22,202 nt of DNA from CAZMLC01 sp964567125 (GCA_964567125.1 CAZMLC010000047.1:1-22202); one strand, 5' to 3'. Shown: positions 7,487-14,928, numbered from the stretch's first letter. A program made the numbers and translations. Notes: generated by a model not told the origin, from the letters alone.

Positions 7487-8029
7487 ATGAACGATACGAT
7501 CAAACTCATTCTTGTTTTGACGCTCATCTGTGCGATCAGTTCAGCACTGCTGGCCGCTGTCTTCAGCGTAACGGAGAAGCCGATCGCCGTGGCGCGCGAG
7601 CAACGGACACTCCAGGCTGCCGCCAAGGTAATGCCCGCAGGTTTGAACATGCCTGAAAAAGTTGAGCTCAACCAGGCCACGTTTTTCGTTGCCAAAAAAG
7701 ACGGCAAGGTCCAGGCGATTGCCACCGAAGGCCGTTCCCCCAATGGATATGGTGGTGATGTCGTGCTGATGATCGGCATGTCGAGCGATGGAAAATTGAT
7801 TAGTTATGAAGTGATCCAAGCAACGGAAACTCCGGGGCTCGGCACCAAGATGACCTCGGATAGTTTTAAGAAACCGTTGTTCGGCCGGCCTTTGGACAGT
7901 GAATGGAAAGTCAAGAAGGACGGCGGTAGCGTCGACGCGATCACCGCTGCGACCATCTCTTCGCGCGCAGTTCTCGATTGTATCCGCGATGCGATCCAGA
8001 AACGTAACGCGGTTCTAAGCCAACTTTAA
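7487..8029 (+). CDS. rnfG: RnfG, periplasmic FMN-binding subunit
   Basis: 180 residues: one N-terminal membrane anchor (about residues 6-27) followed by an FMN-binding domain. Family marks are G-Y-G-G-D-V near 87-92, E-T-P-G-L-G-T-K near 114-121, and D-A-I-T-A-A-T-I-S-S near 150-159, where Thr156 is the expected phosphoester-linked FMN site (usual motif S-G-A-T; here T-A-A-T, Gly replaced by Ala). The gene begins 4 nt after rnfD ends and belongs to the same transcript. RnfG passes electrons within the Rnf complex on the outer face of the cytoplasmic membrane. NqrC is the homologous alternative, but pairing and size favour RnfG. Confidence 0.87.
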   Translation: MNDTIKLILVLTLICAISSALLAAVFSVTEKPIAVAREQRTLQAAAKVMPAGLNMPEKVELNQATFFVAKKDGKVQAIATEGRSPNGYGGDVVLMIGMSSDGKLISYEVIQATETPGLGTKMTSDSFKKPLFGRPLDSEWKVKKDGGSVDAITAATISSRAVLDCIRDAIQKRNAVLSQL

Positions 8030-8068
8030 TCCGTGCTCACGGCTGTGCGCTGCACAGCTTTTCCGCCC

Positions 8069-9445
8069 ATGAATACGAGCATTCGCGAATTTGCTACTTG
8101 GGTCAACGGCATTGCCCCCGCCACTGACCGCTCTTTTTCAGGGATCTCCAAAGACTCTCGGACCCTGAACCCCGGTGAACTGTATGTGGCCTTGGTCGGT
8201 GAAACCTTTGACGGGCATGCCTTTGTTCAGCAGGCCGCTGAGCGTGGCGCCGCCGCCGCGCTGGTCAACGCCGCGTGGCAACCGCCCGCTACCTGCGCAT
8301 TACCGCTCATTCGCGTTGCCGACACGCGCCTCGCGCTCGGGCACGCCGCTGCGGCCTGGCGCAGACGCTCAAATGCCTGTATCATCGGCATCACGGGCAG
8401 TTCGGGCAAGACCACCACCAAGGAGATGACGGCCGCCCTCCTCTCCGCGGCAGGCCCCGTGGCTGCCACCAAAGGCAATTTAAACAACGACATCGGCCTC
8501 CCGCTGAGCGTGCTGGCTATGCCCGCATCCGCCCGCTTCGGCGTCTTTGAGGCGGGCATGAATCACGCAGGAGAAATGCGCTACCTTGCGCGCATTTTAC
8601 AGCCGGACATCGCGGTCATTGCGAGCATTGGCCGCGCCCATATCGAATTTTTCGGTTCCACCGAGGCGATCGCGTGCGAAAAAGCCGAGCTTCTGCGCGC
8701 CCTCGCGCCGACCGGAGCAGCGATCCTCTGCCGCGAAACCGCGCACTTCGACCTGCTGTGCAGCAGCTGCCCGGGGCGCATCGTGGTCACCTCGCTGCAC
8801 GATCCATCCGCCGACTATTTTGGGACCTACCAACCCGCAACCGCGTCGCTGACTCTCGTCGAACGTGAAACCGGCGCACAGCAGGTCATCACCCTGCCGT
8901 TACCCGGGGAGCACAACGCCTCCAACCTGCTGCTCGCCTACGCTGCCGCCCGGACAGCCGGACTTTCCGCGGACCAGGCGCTCACAGGTCTGCAGCGCTT
9001 TGAGTTGCCTGGCAAGCGGTGGGAGATACACCGCCTCGCGGGCCGGACCATCATCAACGACGCCTACAACGCGAACCCGGACAGCATGCTTGTGGCGATC
9101 AAGACGTTCCTCAGCCAGCCGCAGCAAGGTCGCGCTTTTCTCGTACTGGGTGACATGCTGGAACTGGGCGAATTCAGCGAACAATTCCACCGCGAGATCG
9201 GGCGCACGGTGGCAGCCCTCGCGCCTGCCACGCTGCTGGTTGTCGGAGAAGATGCGACGCGCTATCTCGCCGATGAAGCCCGGCGCGCGGGGTATCCCGC
9301 TGAACAGATTTTCTGCTGCGCGTCAACAGATGCGTGCGCGCACTTGCTGGCCACGCACAGTACCGCGCACGATGCGATCCTGTTAAAGGCTTCGCGCGGC
9401 ATGAAATTGGAAACGATTATCACGGCTTGGTCGCAGCACGCGTAA
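8069..9445 (+). CDS. murF: UDP-N-acetylmuramoyl-tripeptide--D-alanyl-D-alanine ligase
   Basis: 458 residues from the ATG at 8069. A GTG at 8033 in the same frame adds 12 residues without family character, and neither start has a clear Shine-Dalgarno. MurF adds D-Ala-D-Ala to the UDP-MurNAc-tripeptide in the cytoplasm, the last soluble step of peptidoglycan precursor synthesis. Mur-ligase signatures: substrate-binding N-domain with S-K-D-S-R near residue 28, P-loop I-T-G-S-S-G-K-T-T-T-K, N-L-N-N-D-I-G-L-P, E-A-G-M-N-H-A-G-E-M, I-G-R-A-H-I-E-F-F-G-S, central H-N-A-S-N-L-L-A, and in the C-domain I-N-D-A-Y-N-A-N-P-D-S-M and L-G-D-M-L-E-L-G. These are specific to MurF. It follows rnfG by 39 nt and may be read from the same promoter. 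It is convergent with the prepilin gene, 26 nt away. Confidence 0.93.
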   Translation: MNTSIREFATWVNGIAPATDRSFSGISKDSRTLNPGELYVALVGETFDGHAFVQQAAERGAAAALVNAAWQPPATCALPLIRVADTRLALGHAAAAWRRRSNACIIGITGSSGKTTTKEMTAALLSAAGPVAATKGNLNNDIGLPLSVLAMPASARFGVFEAGMNHAGEMRYLARILQPDIAVIASIGRAHIEFFGSTEAIACEKAELLRALAPTGAAILCRETAHFDLLCSSCPGRIVVTSLHDPSADYFGTYQPATASLTLVERETGAQQVITLPLPGEHNASNLLLAYAAARTAGLSADQALTGLQRFELPGKRWEIHRLAGRTIINDAYNANPDSMLVAIKTFLSQPQQGRAFLVLGDMLELGEFSEQFHREIGRTVAALAPATLLVVGEDATRYLADEARRAGYPAEQIFCCASTDACAHLLATHSTAHDAILLKASRGMKLETIITAWSQHA

Positions 9446-9471
9446 CGTGAAGCCGCGGCAGACGGTCATGT

Positions 9472-9798
9472 TTATTCGGGTAAGGCATGTCCCTCAACGG
9501 AACATTTCGGGGTACTGCCATCCAAGGTATAATCGGTTTTCGCAACCGGGCATATCGGTTTTGTCTTAATGTAGCCCGATGCGCCGAAGAGGCTATCATA
9601 TGAAATCGAGCCCTGGCGCACCAACATAGCCTGCTCCACCGCACCTTGAATCTGGCGCAGATTGTTGATACAGGCCCTCTTCCACGACGCATTGCGCGCA
9701 TGGAGATAACTGGGGAAGCCGATAGTCGCCAAAATCGCAAAAACAGTAACCACGACCATGATTTCGATCAACGTATATCCCTGAATCGCACGGTTCAT
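9472..9798 (-). CDS. Prepilin-like protein (second, paralogous copy)
   Basis: 108 residues from the ATG at 9798; the open frame extends upstream but without pilin character. The prepilin signature is M-N-R-A-I-Q-G followed by Y-T-L-I-E-I-M, so a prepilin peptidase would cut after Gly7, and the conserved Glu+5 is present. A hydrophobic N-terminal helix follows. The C-terminal domain is very short and carries three Cys (A-C-I-N-N, I-C-P-V, K-C-S-V) and the tail G-H-A-L-P, all shared with the neighbour at 9943-10278, so the pair arose by duplication. It has no evident Shine-Dalgarno and lies behind the neighbour's terminator, so it is probably expressed at a lower level by read-through. Role inferred: minor pilin or pseudopilin of a type IV pilus or type II secretion machine. 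Confidence 0.82.
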   Translation of the reverse strand: MNRAIQGYTLIEIMVVVTVFAILATIGFPSYLHARNASWKRACINNLRQIQGAVEQAMLVRQGSISYDSLFGASGYIKTKPICPVAKTDYTLDGSTPKCSVEGHALPE

Positions 9799-9842
9799 GG
9801 AACAGTCCAAAAGGGGTGAACGTCCTGACGCGTATTCAGGCG

Positions 9843-9862
9843 GCAACACACACACGTGTTGC
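9843..9862. repeat. Inverted repeat between the prepilin genes
   Basis: GCAACAC (9843-9849) and GTGTTGC (9856-9862) with a 6-nt ACACAC spacer. It lies between the terminator of the first prepilin gene and the start of the second, so it could be a leader hairpin or a binding site. Confidence 0.5.
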
Positions 9863-9868
9863 AACCTT

Positions 9869-9903
9869 AAAAAAAGCAAGGGATGCAGTGAACTGCACCC
9901 CTT
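9869..9903 (-). terminator. Intrinsic terminator after the first prepilin gene
   Basis: Minus-strand RNA forms an 11-bp stem (9903-9893 with 9888-9878) with tetraloop UUCA, one internal position being a G-U pair, followed by GC and seven T (9875-9869). The G-U pair would be an A-C mismatch on the other strand, which fits minus-strand use. It stands about 40 nt after the stop of the gene ending at 9943. Confidence 0.85.
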
Positions 9904-9942
9904 ACACTTTGCCGATTAATAATCAATCATGCCTGATTCAGC

Positions 9943-10278
9943 TTATTGAACAGCCGGAAGAGCATGGCCATCGGCAGACAGCGAACACGTCGGACGATCA
10001 CCCGTCAACGTATAGGTACCACCAGCCGGGCAGGTCGGTTTGACCTTGATGTACTTGTCCGTACCAAAGAGATCGCTGTCCCCAGGACTTGCGATTGCCG
10101 CCAACTTCGCCTGCTCAATCGCACCTTCCAACTGCTTCAGGTTAGCGATGCAGGAATTCTTCTGCGACTCTTGACGTGACTTGAGGAAGTTCGGGATAGC
10201 GACAGCGGCCAAGATACCGATAATCGCAACCACGATCATGATTTCAACCAACGTAAACCCTTGACGATTTAATTTCAT
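9943..10278 (-). CDS. Prepilin (type IV pilin / major pseudopilin-like)
   Basis: 111 residues. The ATG at 10278 has a good ribosome binding site, AAAGGAT, eight nt upstream. The class III leader M-K-L-N-R-Q-G is followed by F-T-L-V-E-I-M-I-V-V, so cleavage and N-methylation after Gly7 are expected, with Glu+5 present. The hydrophobic helix is textbook type IV pilin. The globular part is short, with Cys in S-C-I-A-N-L, T-C-P-A-G-G and T-C-S-L and the tail D-G-H-A-L-P, a form I associate with Lentisphaerota/Kiritimatiellota pilins. It has an exact sigma54 promoter upstream and its own strong terminator, so it is likely the abundant subunit. It may form a pilus or a secretion pseudopilus with the GspE- and GspF-like proteins nearby. 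Confidence 0.9.
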   Translation of the reverse strand: MKLNRQGFTLVEIMIVVAIIGILAAVAIPNFLKSRQESQKNSCIANLKQLEGAIEQAKLAAIASPGDSDLFGTDKYIKVKPTCPAGGTYTLTGDRPTCSLSADGHALPAVQ

Positions 10279-10310
10279 AGTTTTTATCCTTTGTCTTTCT
10301 GTGGCTCTCA

Positions 10311-10344
10311 TTAACCGGCAACATGTCGGTCACGTCCCGGTTAA
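10311..10344. repeat. Inverted repeat at the prepilin transcription start
   Basis: TTAACCGG (10311-10318) and CCGGTTAA (10337-10344) are perfect 8-bp arms separated by 18 nt. The outer arm touches the -12 element of the sigma54 promoter and the centre lies about 8 nt inside the transcript. Because only one arm would be transcribed, it is better seen as a possible protein-binding site than as an RNA hairpin. Confidence 0.55.
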
Positions 10345-10345
10345 T

Positions 10346-10362
10346 AGCAACTGCCGTGCCAA
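10346..10362 (-). promoter_or_regulatory. Sigma54 (-24/-12) promoter of the prepilin gene
   Basis: Minus strand 10362-10346 reads TTGGCACGGCAGTTGCT, an exact match to the sigma54 consensus YTGGCACG-N4-TTGCW. Transcription would start near 10335, giving a leader of about 57 nt with the ribosome binding site AAAGGAT just before the ATG at 10278. Such promoters need an NtrC-type activator; one is encoded immediately upstream at 10521-11918. Confidence 0.85.
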
Positions 10363-10373
10363 CACAGCAGAAG

Positions 10374-10472
10374 AGAATTGTTCACACGGTTATCGCACAC
10401 GCAATTGACTGCGGAACACAATTCTGAAAACACTTATACACCTGATTCCATGCATTTTCAAGCATATTGCTT
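10374..10472. promoter_or_regulatory. Candidate activator-binding sites upstream of the sigma54 promoter
   Basis: Two inverted elements lie upstream of the promoter. AGAATTGT (10374-10381) is matched by ACAATTCT (10418-10425), centred about 43 and 87 nt before the predicted start. A compact palindrome AAGCA-TAT-TGCTT (10460-10472) is centred about 131 nt before it, within the usual range for NtrC-type upstream activator sites. Which, if any, is bound is unknown. Confidence 0.35.
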
Positions 10473-10482
10473 CTCATTTCTG

Positions 10483-10515
10483 AAAAAATTCTCACCGCTT
10501 TTTCTCAAAAGTGGT
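10483..10515 (-). terminator. Possible terminator after the response-regulator gene
   Basis: A stem ACCACTTTT (10515-10507) / AAAAGCGGT (10502-10494) with one mismatch, loop GAGA plus flanking bases, followed after five bases by six T (10488-10483). It is AT-rich and separated from its T-run, so only moderately convincing, but it sits directly after the stop at 10521. Confidence 0.4.
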
Positions 10516-10520
10516 AAAAA

Positions 10521-11918
10521 TCAGGTATTTTGCGATTCGTCGTCGGATAATTTCCGATACAAGGTCGCGAGACTGACCTGCAAGGTTTGAGCGGCCTTCT
10601 CTTTATCGCCCTGCGTGGAGACGAGGATTTGTTCTAAATATTCCTTCTCCTTCTGCTTCAGAAAACCCTTCAGCGACGTGCTAGTAGCCCCAGCCGCGGC
10701 GACAGCGGCACTGGCCGGCGGGCGGACACCGCCATTTTCGTTGACCTGATTGACAATCCGCGCGGGCAGCAAATCCGGCGTGATCAGCGTGTCATCGTCT
10801 TGAAGGAAGGTAATCGCATGTTTGATGGCGTTTTCCAGCTCCCGCACATTTCCAGGCCACTTGTAGCTGGTCATCAGATCAGCCGCCTCTTTTGAAATGA
10901 CCGGCTGTTTTTTCAAATGTGTCGTTTCAAGCAGGATGAAATGGCGCGCCAATGGCAAGATATCTTCGACGCGATCGCGCAGCGCGGGAATATCCAGGGT
11001 GATCACGGCGAAACGATAATAGAGATCCGCGCGGAAATCACCATTTTCAACCAGTTTCTCCAAACTCGTATTGCTCGCGGCAATCACGCGCACATCAACC
11101 GAGGTGCTCTTCGTATCGCCCACGCGCCGCAGTTCTTTCTCCTGTAAGACGCGCAGCAGCTTTCCCTGCAACGGCATCGGCAGTGAGGAGATTTCATCCA
11201 GAAAGAGCGTGCCCCCGTTGGCGGTTTCGAAAAGGCCTTCCTTGTCCGCGACCGCACCGGTAAACGAGCCCTTCACGTGGCCAAACATCTCGGATTCAAT
11301 CAAGTGCTCGGGGATCGCCGCGCAGTTGACGGCCACCCATGGCTTTTCCTTGCGCGGACTCGTATTGTGCAACGTGCGGGCAATGACCTCCTTGCCCGTC
11401 CCGCTCTCGCCGTTGATCAGCACAGTCGCCGCTGTCGGACCCACGCGCTGAATCATCTTGCACACCTGCAACATGGTTGGATTGTTGGCGATCAGATTCT
11501 CGAATTGATACCGCAGCGGCACGTCCGCTGGAATGATGGCCGCCGTGCGCTTGGTTTTGACAAACTCTTCCGCGCGCTTCACCGTCGCCAGCATTTCGTC
11601 CACTTTAAACGGCTTCGTCAGATAATCGAAAGCCCCGCTTTTCATGGCATCGATCGCGGTCTCCACCGAGGCATACGCGGTCAACAGAATAATAGGCACC
11701 TCAACATTGAACGTCCTGATCTCGCGAAAAAGGGTCAACCCGTCCATCGGGGCCATGCGCAGGTCGGTAATCACCACGTCGCACGGTTCCTTCCGCAAAA
11801 TCTCAAGCGCACTGATCCCGTCCTTTGCTGACACGACATCATATCCGTTTGCCTTCAGCAAACTCTGGAGCAGCAACAAGATACGCGCTTCGTCATCAAC
11901 TATTAATATACGAGACAT
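10521..11918 (-). CDS. Orphan NtrC-family sigma54-dependent response regulator
   Basis: 465 residues. ATG at 11918 with AAGGA six nt upstream. Receiver domain (1-120): acidic Asp8/Asp9, phosphoacceptor Asp52 (V-I-T-D-L-R-M), Thr80 and the L-T-K-P-F Lys near 102. AAA+ domain (about 140-375): Walker A G-E-S-G-T-G-K-E (170-177), sigma54-contact loop G-S-F-T-G-A (217-222; Ser for the usual Ala), Walker B G-T-L-F-L-D-E, arginine finger region F-R-A-D-L-Y-Y-R-F and W-P-G-N-V-R-E-L. C-terminal Fis-type helix-turn-helix (D-K-E-K-A-A-Q-T-L-Q ... A-T-L-Y-R-K-L). It activates sigma54 promoters when phosphorylated. No sensor kinase is adjacent. Position between the pilus ATPase genes and a prepilin with an exact sigma54 promoter suggests a PilR-like role (inference). 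Confidence 0.92.
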   Translation of the reverse strand: MSRILIVDDEARILLLLQSLLKANGYDVVSAKDGISALEILRKEPCDVVITDLRMAPMDGLTLFREIRTFNVEVPIILLTAYASVETAIDAMKSGAFDYLTKPFKVDEMLATVKRAEEFVKTKRTAAIIPADVPLRYQFENLIANNPTMLQVCKMIQRVGPTAATVLINGESGTGKEVIARTLHNTSPRKEKPWVAVNCAAIPEHLIESEMFGHVKGSFTGAVADKEGLFETANGGTLFLDEISSLPMPLQGKLLRVLQEKELRRVGDTKSTSVDVRVIAASNTSLEKLVENGDFRADLYYRFAVITLDIPALRDRVEDILPLARHFILLETTHLKKQPVISKEAADLMTSYKWPGNVRELENAIKHAITFLQDDDTLITPDLLPARIVNQVNENGGVRPPASAAVAAAGATSTSLKGFLKQKEKEYLEQILVSTQGDKEKAAQTLQVSLATLYRKLSDDESQNT

Positions 11919-11948
11919 GAGAGTCCTTCATGAAAAGAGATTGCAACA

Positions 11949-11977
11949 AGTATAGGCGATTCTTGTGCGCTTTGCAA
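11949..11977 (-). promoter_or_regulatory. Promoter of the response-regulator gene
   Basis: Minus strand: TTGCAA (11977-11972) and TATACT (11954-11949; 5 of 6) with an ideal 17-nt spacer. Start near 11942, leader about 24 nt including the ribosome binding site. A direct repeat TTGCAAC occurs on the plus strand at 11941-11947 and 11972-11978, three helical turns apart, bracketing the promoter, which could be an operator pair. Confidence 0.55.
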
Positions 11978-11982
11978 CTCTC

Positions 11983-12002
11983 AAAAAAAGAGCCCAAGGC
12001 CC
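11983..12002 (-). terminator. Terminator after the gspF-like gene
   Basis: Minus-strand stem GGGCC (12002-11998) / GGCUC (11994-11990) with loop UUG, followed directly by seven T (11989-11983). The stem is only 5 bp and includes one G-U pair, but it is GC-rich and the T-run is good. It separates the mutL-gspE-gspF run from the regulator gene. Confidence 0.55.
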
Positions 12003-12058
12003 ACGTTTAGACGGGGATAAAAATCAACCCTGAATCGCCGCGATCTGCGTGCGGGTAA

Positions 12059-13138
12059 TTAACCACCGCTTACGACAGATCCCAGCTTGAAGATCGGCAT
12101 GAACATAGCGATAACGATACCGCCAATGACAACGCCGAGAAAGATCATGAGGAAGGGCTCCATGAGCGAGGTTAAGGTCGCCAGCATATTTTCAACTTCA
12201 TCGTCATAGGTATCCGCGACACTTTCGAGCATCTCGTCGATGCGTCCGCTCTTTTCACCGGCAGCGATCATGCGGATCATCAGGACCGGCAGGCAAGGTT
12301 TGCCCTCCAATGAGGCGCTTAAGGTATTCCCCTGCTCCACGCCGCTGCGCGCGGCCAAGATCGCCCCCTCCACCACCTTGTTGCCCATGGAACGGGCCAC
12401 GATATCCATGGCCTCCAAAATCGGCACGCCGCTGGTCAGCATCTGCGCAAAGAGACGGCAAAAACGCGAAACCGAAACCTTCTGGATCAGCAGACCGAAA
12501 ACCGGCATTTTGAGAAAAAGTTCATCGCGCTTATACTGTCCGGAGGCTGTCTTGACCCACCGCTTGTACAGAAAACCAGCGCCCACCACGGCAGCGACAA
12601 CGACATACCACCGCGCGCGCATGAAATTACTGACATCGACCAGAAACTGCGTCGGGGCTGGCAGTTTCGCGCCAAAGCCGGAAAACATTTCAGCAAAAAT
12701 CGGCACCACAAACGTCACAAGGGCGCCTGCAATCAGCGTCGCCAGTCCTAAAATTACCGTCGGATAGGTCATGGCGGACTTAACCTTACGCACCAACCGC
12801 GCCGATGAATCGAGCATCACAGAGAGTCGCTTCAACACCGCAGCAAACTGACCGCTCTTCTCACCGGCAGCGACCATGTTGATGTACATTTCATCAAAAA
12901 TCTGCGGAAATTTGCGCAAGCCGTCCGAAACCGGCGAACCGCTCTCAACGCTGTCACGGAGTCCTTTGAGCACGACCTTGAAGCCAGGATGTTCGCACTG
13001 TTCTTCCAACGTGCTGATCGCCACGAGAATCGACATACCCGCATTCAACATGCTCGCGGTCTGTCGCGTAAAGGGGATCAGCTCTTTCTTGAGAATGACG
13101 CTAACACCTTGGACTTTGATCTTTTTGCCTTTTGACAT
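12059..13138 (-). CDS. GspF/PilC-type inner-membrane platform protein
   Basis: 359 residues. Two T2SSF domains are seen, about 20-145 and 225-350, each with the signature Y-I-N-M-V-A-A-G-E-K-S-G or I-R-M-I-A-A-G-E-K-S-G. Hydrophobic segments lie near 130-155 (I-L-G-L-A-T-L-I-A-G-A-L-V-T-F), 178-192 and the C-terminal 328-350. The family forms the inner-membrane platform on which the assembly ATPase acts to push pilin subunits out. It is 30 nt downstream of the GspE/PilB gene, the standard pairing. It is somewhat shorter than typical PilC (about 400) because the N-terminal region is reduced. GspF and PilC cannot be told apart here. The ATG at 13138 follows CAGGAG at a slightly long spacing. 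Confidence 0.9.
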   Translation of the reverse strand: MSKGKKIKVQGVSVILKKELIPFTRQTASMLNAGMSILVAISTLEEQCEHPGFKVVLKGLRDSVESGSPVSDGLRKFPQIFDEMYINMVAAGEKSGQFAAVLKRLSVMLDSSARLVRKVKSAMTYPTVILGLATLIAGALVTFVVPIFAEMFSGFGAKLPAPTQFLVDVSNFMRARWYVVVAAVVGAGFLYKRWVKTASGQYKRDELFLKMPVFGLLIQKVSVSRFCRLFAQMLTSGVPILEAMDIVARSMGNKVVEGAILAARSGVEQGNTLSASLEGKPCLPVLMIRMIAAGEKSGRIDEMLESVADTYDDEVENMLATLTSLMEPFLMIFLGVVIGGIVIAMFMPIFKLGSVVSGG

Positions 13139-13168
13139 AGTACCTGAACTCCTGCGGACGAACTCGAC

Positions 13169-14890
13169 CTATTCGGACCCTGTGACCTCAAGTGCCGCAT
13201 GCAGCGAAGTCAACCCGTTCCGAACCTTCAAAAGACCGGCATCCTTCAGCGTCACCATCCCCTCCTGGATCGCCAGCTCGCGCAACACGCTCGAACTGGC
13301 GCCCTTCACGGTTGCCGCGCGGATCGAATCGGAAACTGGCAGCACCTCCATGATCGCACCGCGGCCTTTATACCCGATGTTGTTGCATTTCGGACAGCCA
13401 TTGGGCTCGAAGATGGTCGCGCCTTCGAAAACCGCCGGATTAACATTGTTCGCCACTAAGACTTCAGGGTTGACCTCGCTCGGCTTCCTGCAGAAGGGGC
13501 AGAGCTTGCGGAAAAGACGCTGCGCCTGCGCCAAAATTAACGACGAGGCAATCAAAAAGGGCGGAACACCCATATCGATTAGACGCGCAATCACGCCGGA
13601 CGCATCGTTCGTATGCAGCGTACTCAGCACAAGATGGCCGGTCAAAGCAGCCTTGACCGCAATATCCGCCGTCTCGCCATCACGGATTTCACCCACCAGA
13701 ACAATGTCGGGGTCCTGACGCAGCACGGAACGCAAAACAGACGAAAATGTCAACCCAACTTGTTGATTAACATGAACTTGGTTCACACCCGGCAACTGAT
13801 ATTCCACCGGGTCTTCTGCGGTCACGATATTGACATCCGGCGTGTTCAGATCCTGCAAGCAGGAGTAAAGCGTCGTCGTCTTTCCAGAACCCGTAGGCCC
13901 GGTGACCAAGATAATCCCGTGCGGCTGCTCAATGGCGTGACGCATCGCCTTGTAGGCGAAATCATCCAGTCCCAGCGAAGCCAAGCTCGGCGCCAGGTTT
14001 GATTTATCCAAGGTACGCATCACCACCTTTTCACCGTGAATCGTCGGTAGGATGCTGACGCGGATATCAACCTCTTTCTTGAGCGCCTTGACCTTAAAAC
14101 GTCCATCCTGCGGATTGCGGCGCTCCGCAATATCCAGATCGGCCATGATCTTGATACGCGACACAATCGCATTGTGCAGGGATTTCGGCGGACTGGGACG
14201 CTCGATCAGCGCACCGTCGATACGATACCGCAAACGGGACGTCCGCTCCATCGCCTCGAAATGAATATCGCTCGCGCCGGTCCGCAACGCCTCGACCAGC
14301 ATCATGTTGACCATGCGGATCACCGGCGCCTCTTCCGCCGTCTCCAAGGTCTTATCGATGTTCTCTTCCGCCTGGGTCTCGCTGGAAACCTCGATCTCGG
14401 CATCGGGGTTCTTCATGATGTTTTCCATGGCGAGCCCTGGATTTTCCGCATCCAGCTTGGCCTGCGCACGGTTCAACGCATCCATGACCTCTTTTTCAAA
14501 AGCGACCAGCGGCACAATCTTCAGCTGGGTCAAGCGCGCCAACTCCTCTTGCGCGAGCAGATCGAACGCATCTCCGAACGCCACGTTCAAGCTGCCGCCC
14601 ACCTTGACCAGAGGGACCGCCTTGATCCGGCCCCATTGCCGATCGGAAACCAGCCCGAGCAGCTCAGGCAACGGCGAAAAGTTCGCGGGAAGCTTCAGCG
14701 GAGGAATGTTGAAATAGGCGGCGATCGTCAACGTCAGGTCATCGGGTTTCACCACCCCGCTCTGCACCAGATAGCGCTCCAGCGGCAAATTGCCGCGTTC
14801 TGCCAGCGCAGCCTCAAGCTGAGCCTCAGTAATGACGCCCCGCTGCAGCAATGCACTCTGAAAATTAGGATAGTGAACTGGATGTGACAT
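13169..14890 (-). CDS. GspE/PilB-type pilus or secretion assembly ATPase
   Basis: 573 residues from the ATG at 14890, chosen because GAGGA stands five nt upstream; an ATG at 14905 is possible but lacks such a site. The N-terminal domain (to about 135) is the MshEN/GspE-N regulatory fold (L-L-Q-R-G-V-I-T ... L-L-G-L-V-S). The ATPase core has Walker A G-P-T-G-S-G-K-T-T-T (331-340), Asp box, Walker B D-I-V-L-V-G-E-I-R-D, and the His box G-H-L-V-L-S-T-L-H-T-N-D. A zinc tetracysteine follows (C-P-F-C ... C-P-K-C), typical of GspE/PilB and absent from the retraction ATPase PilT. It is a cytoplasmic hexamer powering pilin polymerisation through the GspF-like partner. The gene lies 38 nt after mutL on the same strand. 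Confidence 0.92.
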   Translation of the reverse strand: MSHPVHYPNFQSALLQRGVITEAQLEAALAERGNLPLERYLVQSGVVKPDDLTLTIAAYFNIPPLKLPANFSPLPELLGLVSDRQWGRIKAVPLVKVGGSLNVAFGDAFDLLAQEELARLTQLKIVPLVAFEKEVMDALNRAQAKLDAENPGLAMENIMKNPDAEIEVSSETQAEENIDKTLETAEEAPVIRMVNMMLVEALRTGASDIHFEAMERTSRLRYRIDGALIERPSPPKSLHNAIVSRIKIMADLDIAERRNPQDGRFKVKALKKEVDIRVSILPTIHGEKVVMRTLDKSNLAPSLASLGLDDFAYKAMRHAIEQPHGIILVTGPTGSGKTTTLYSCLQDLNTPDVNIVTAEDPVEYQLPGVNQVHVNQQVGLTFSSVLRSVLRQDPDIVLVGEIRDGETADIAVKAALTGHLVLSTLHTNDASGVIARLIDMGVPPFLIASSLILAQAQRLFRKLCPFCRKPSEVNPEVLVANNVNPAVFEGATIFEPNGCPKCNNIGYKGRGAIMEVLPVSDSIRAATVKGASSSVLRELAIQEGMVTLKDAGLLKVRNGLTSLHAALEVTGSE

Positions 14891-14928
14891 ACTTTCCTCG
14901 CCCATCGATTAAAGCAATTATTATGCCA

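Noticed and set aside
8042..8062. Hairpin GCTGTGC-GCT-GCACAGC followed by TTTT as a terminator between rnfG and murF
   Set aside because: The loop is only three bases and the T-run only four; more likely a weak leader hairpin, and co-transcription of murF remains possible.
8033..8068. GTG start for murF
   Set aside because: Adds 12 residues (L-T-A-V-R-C...) not seen in MurF, and no ribosome binding site precedes it.
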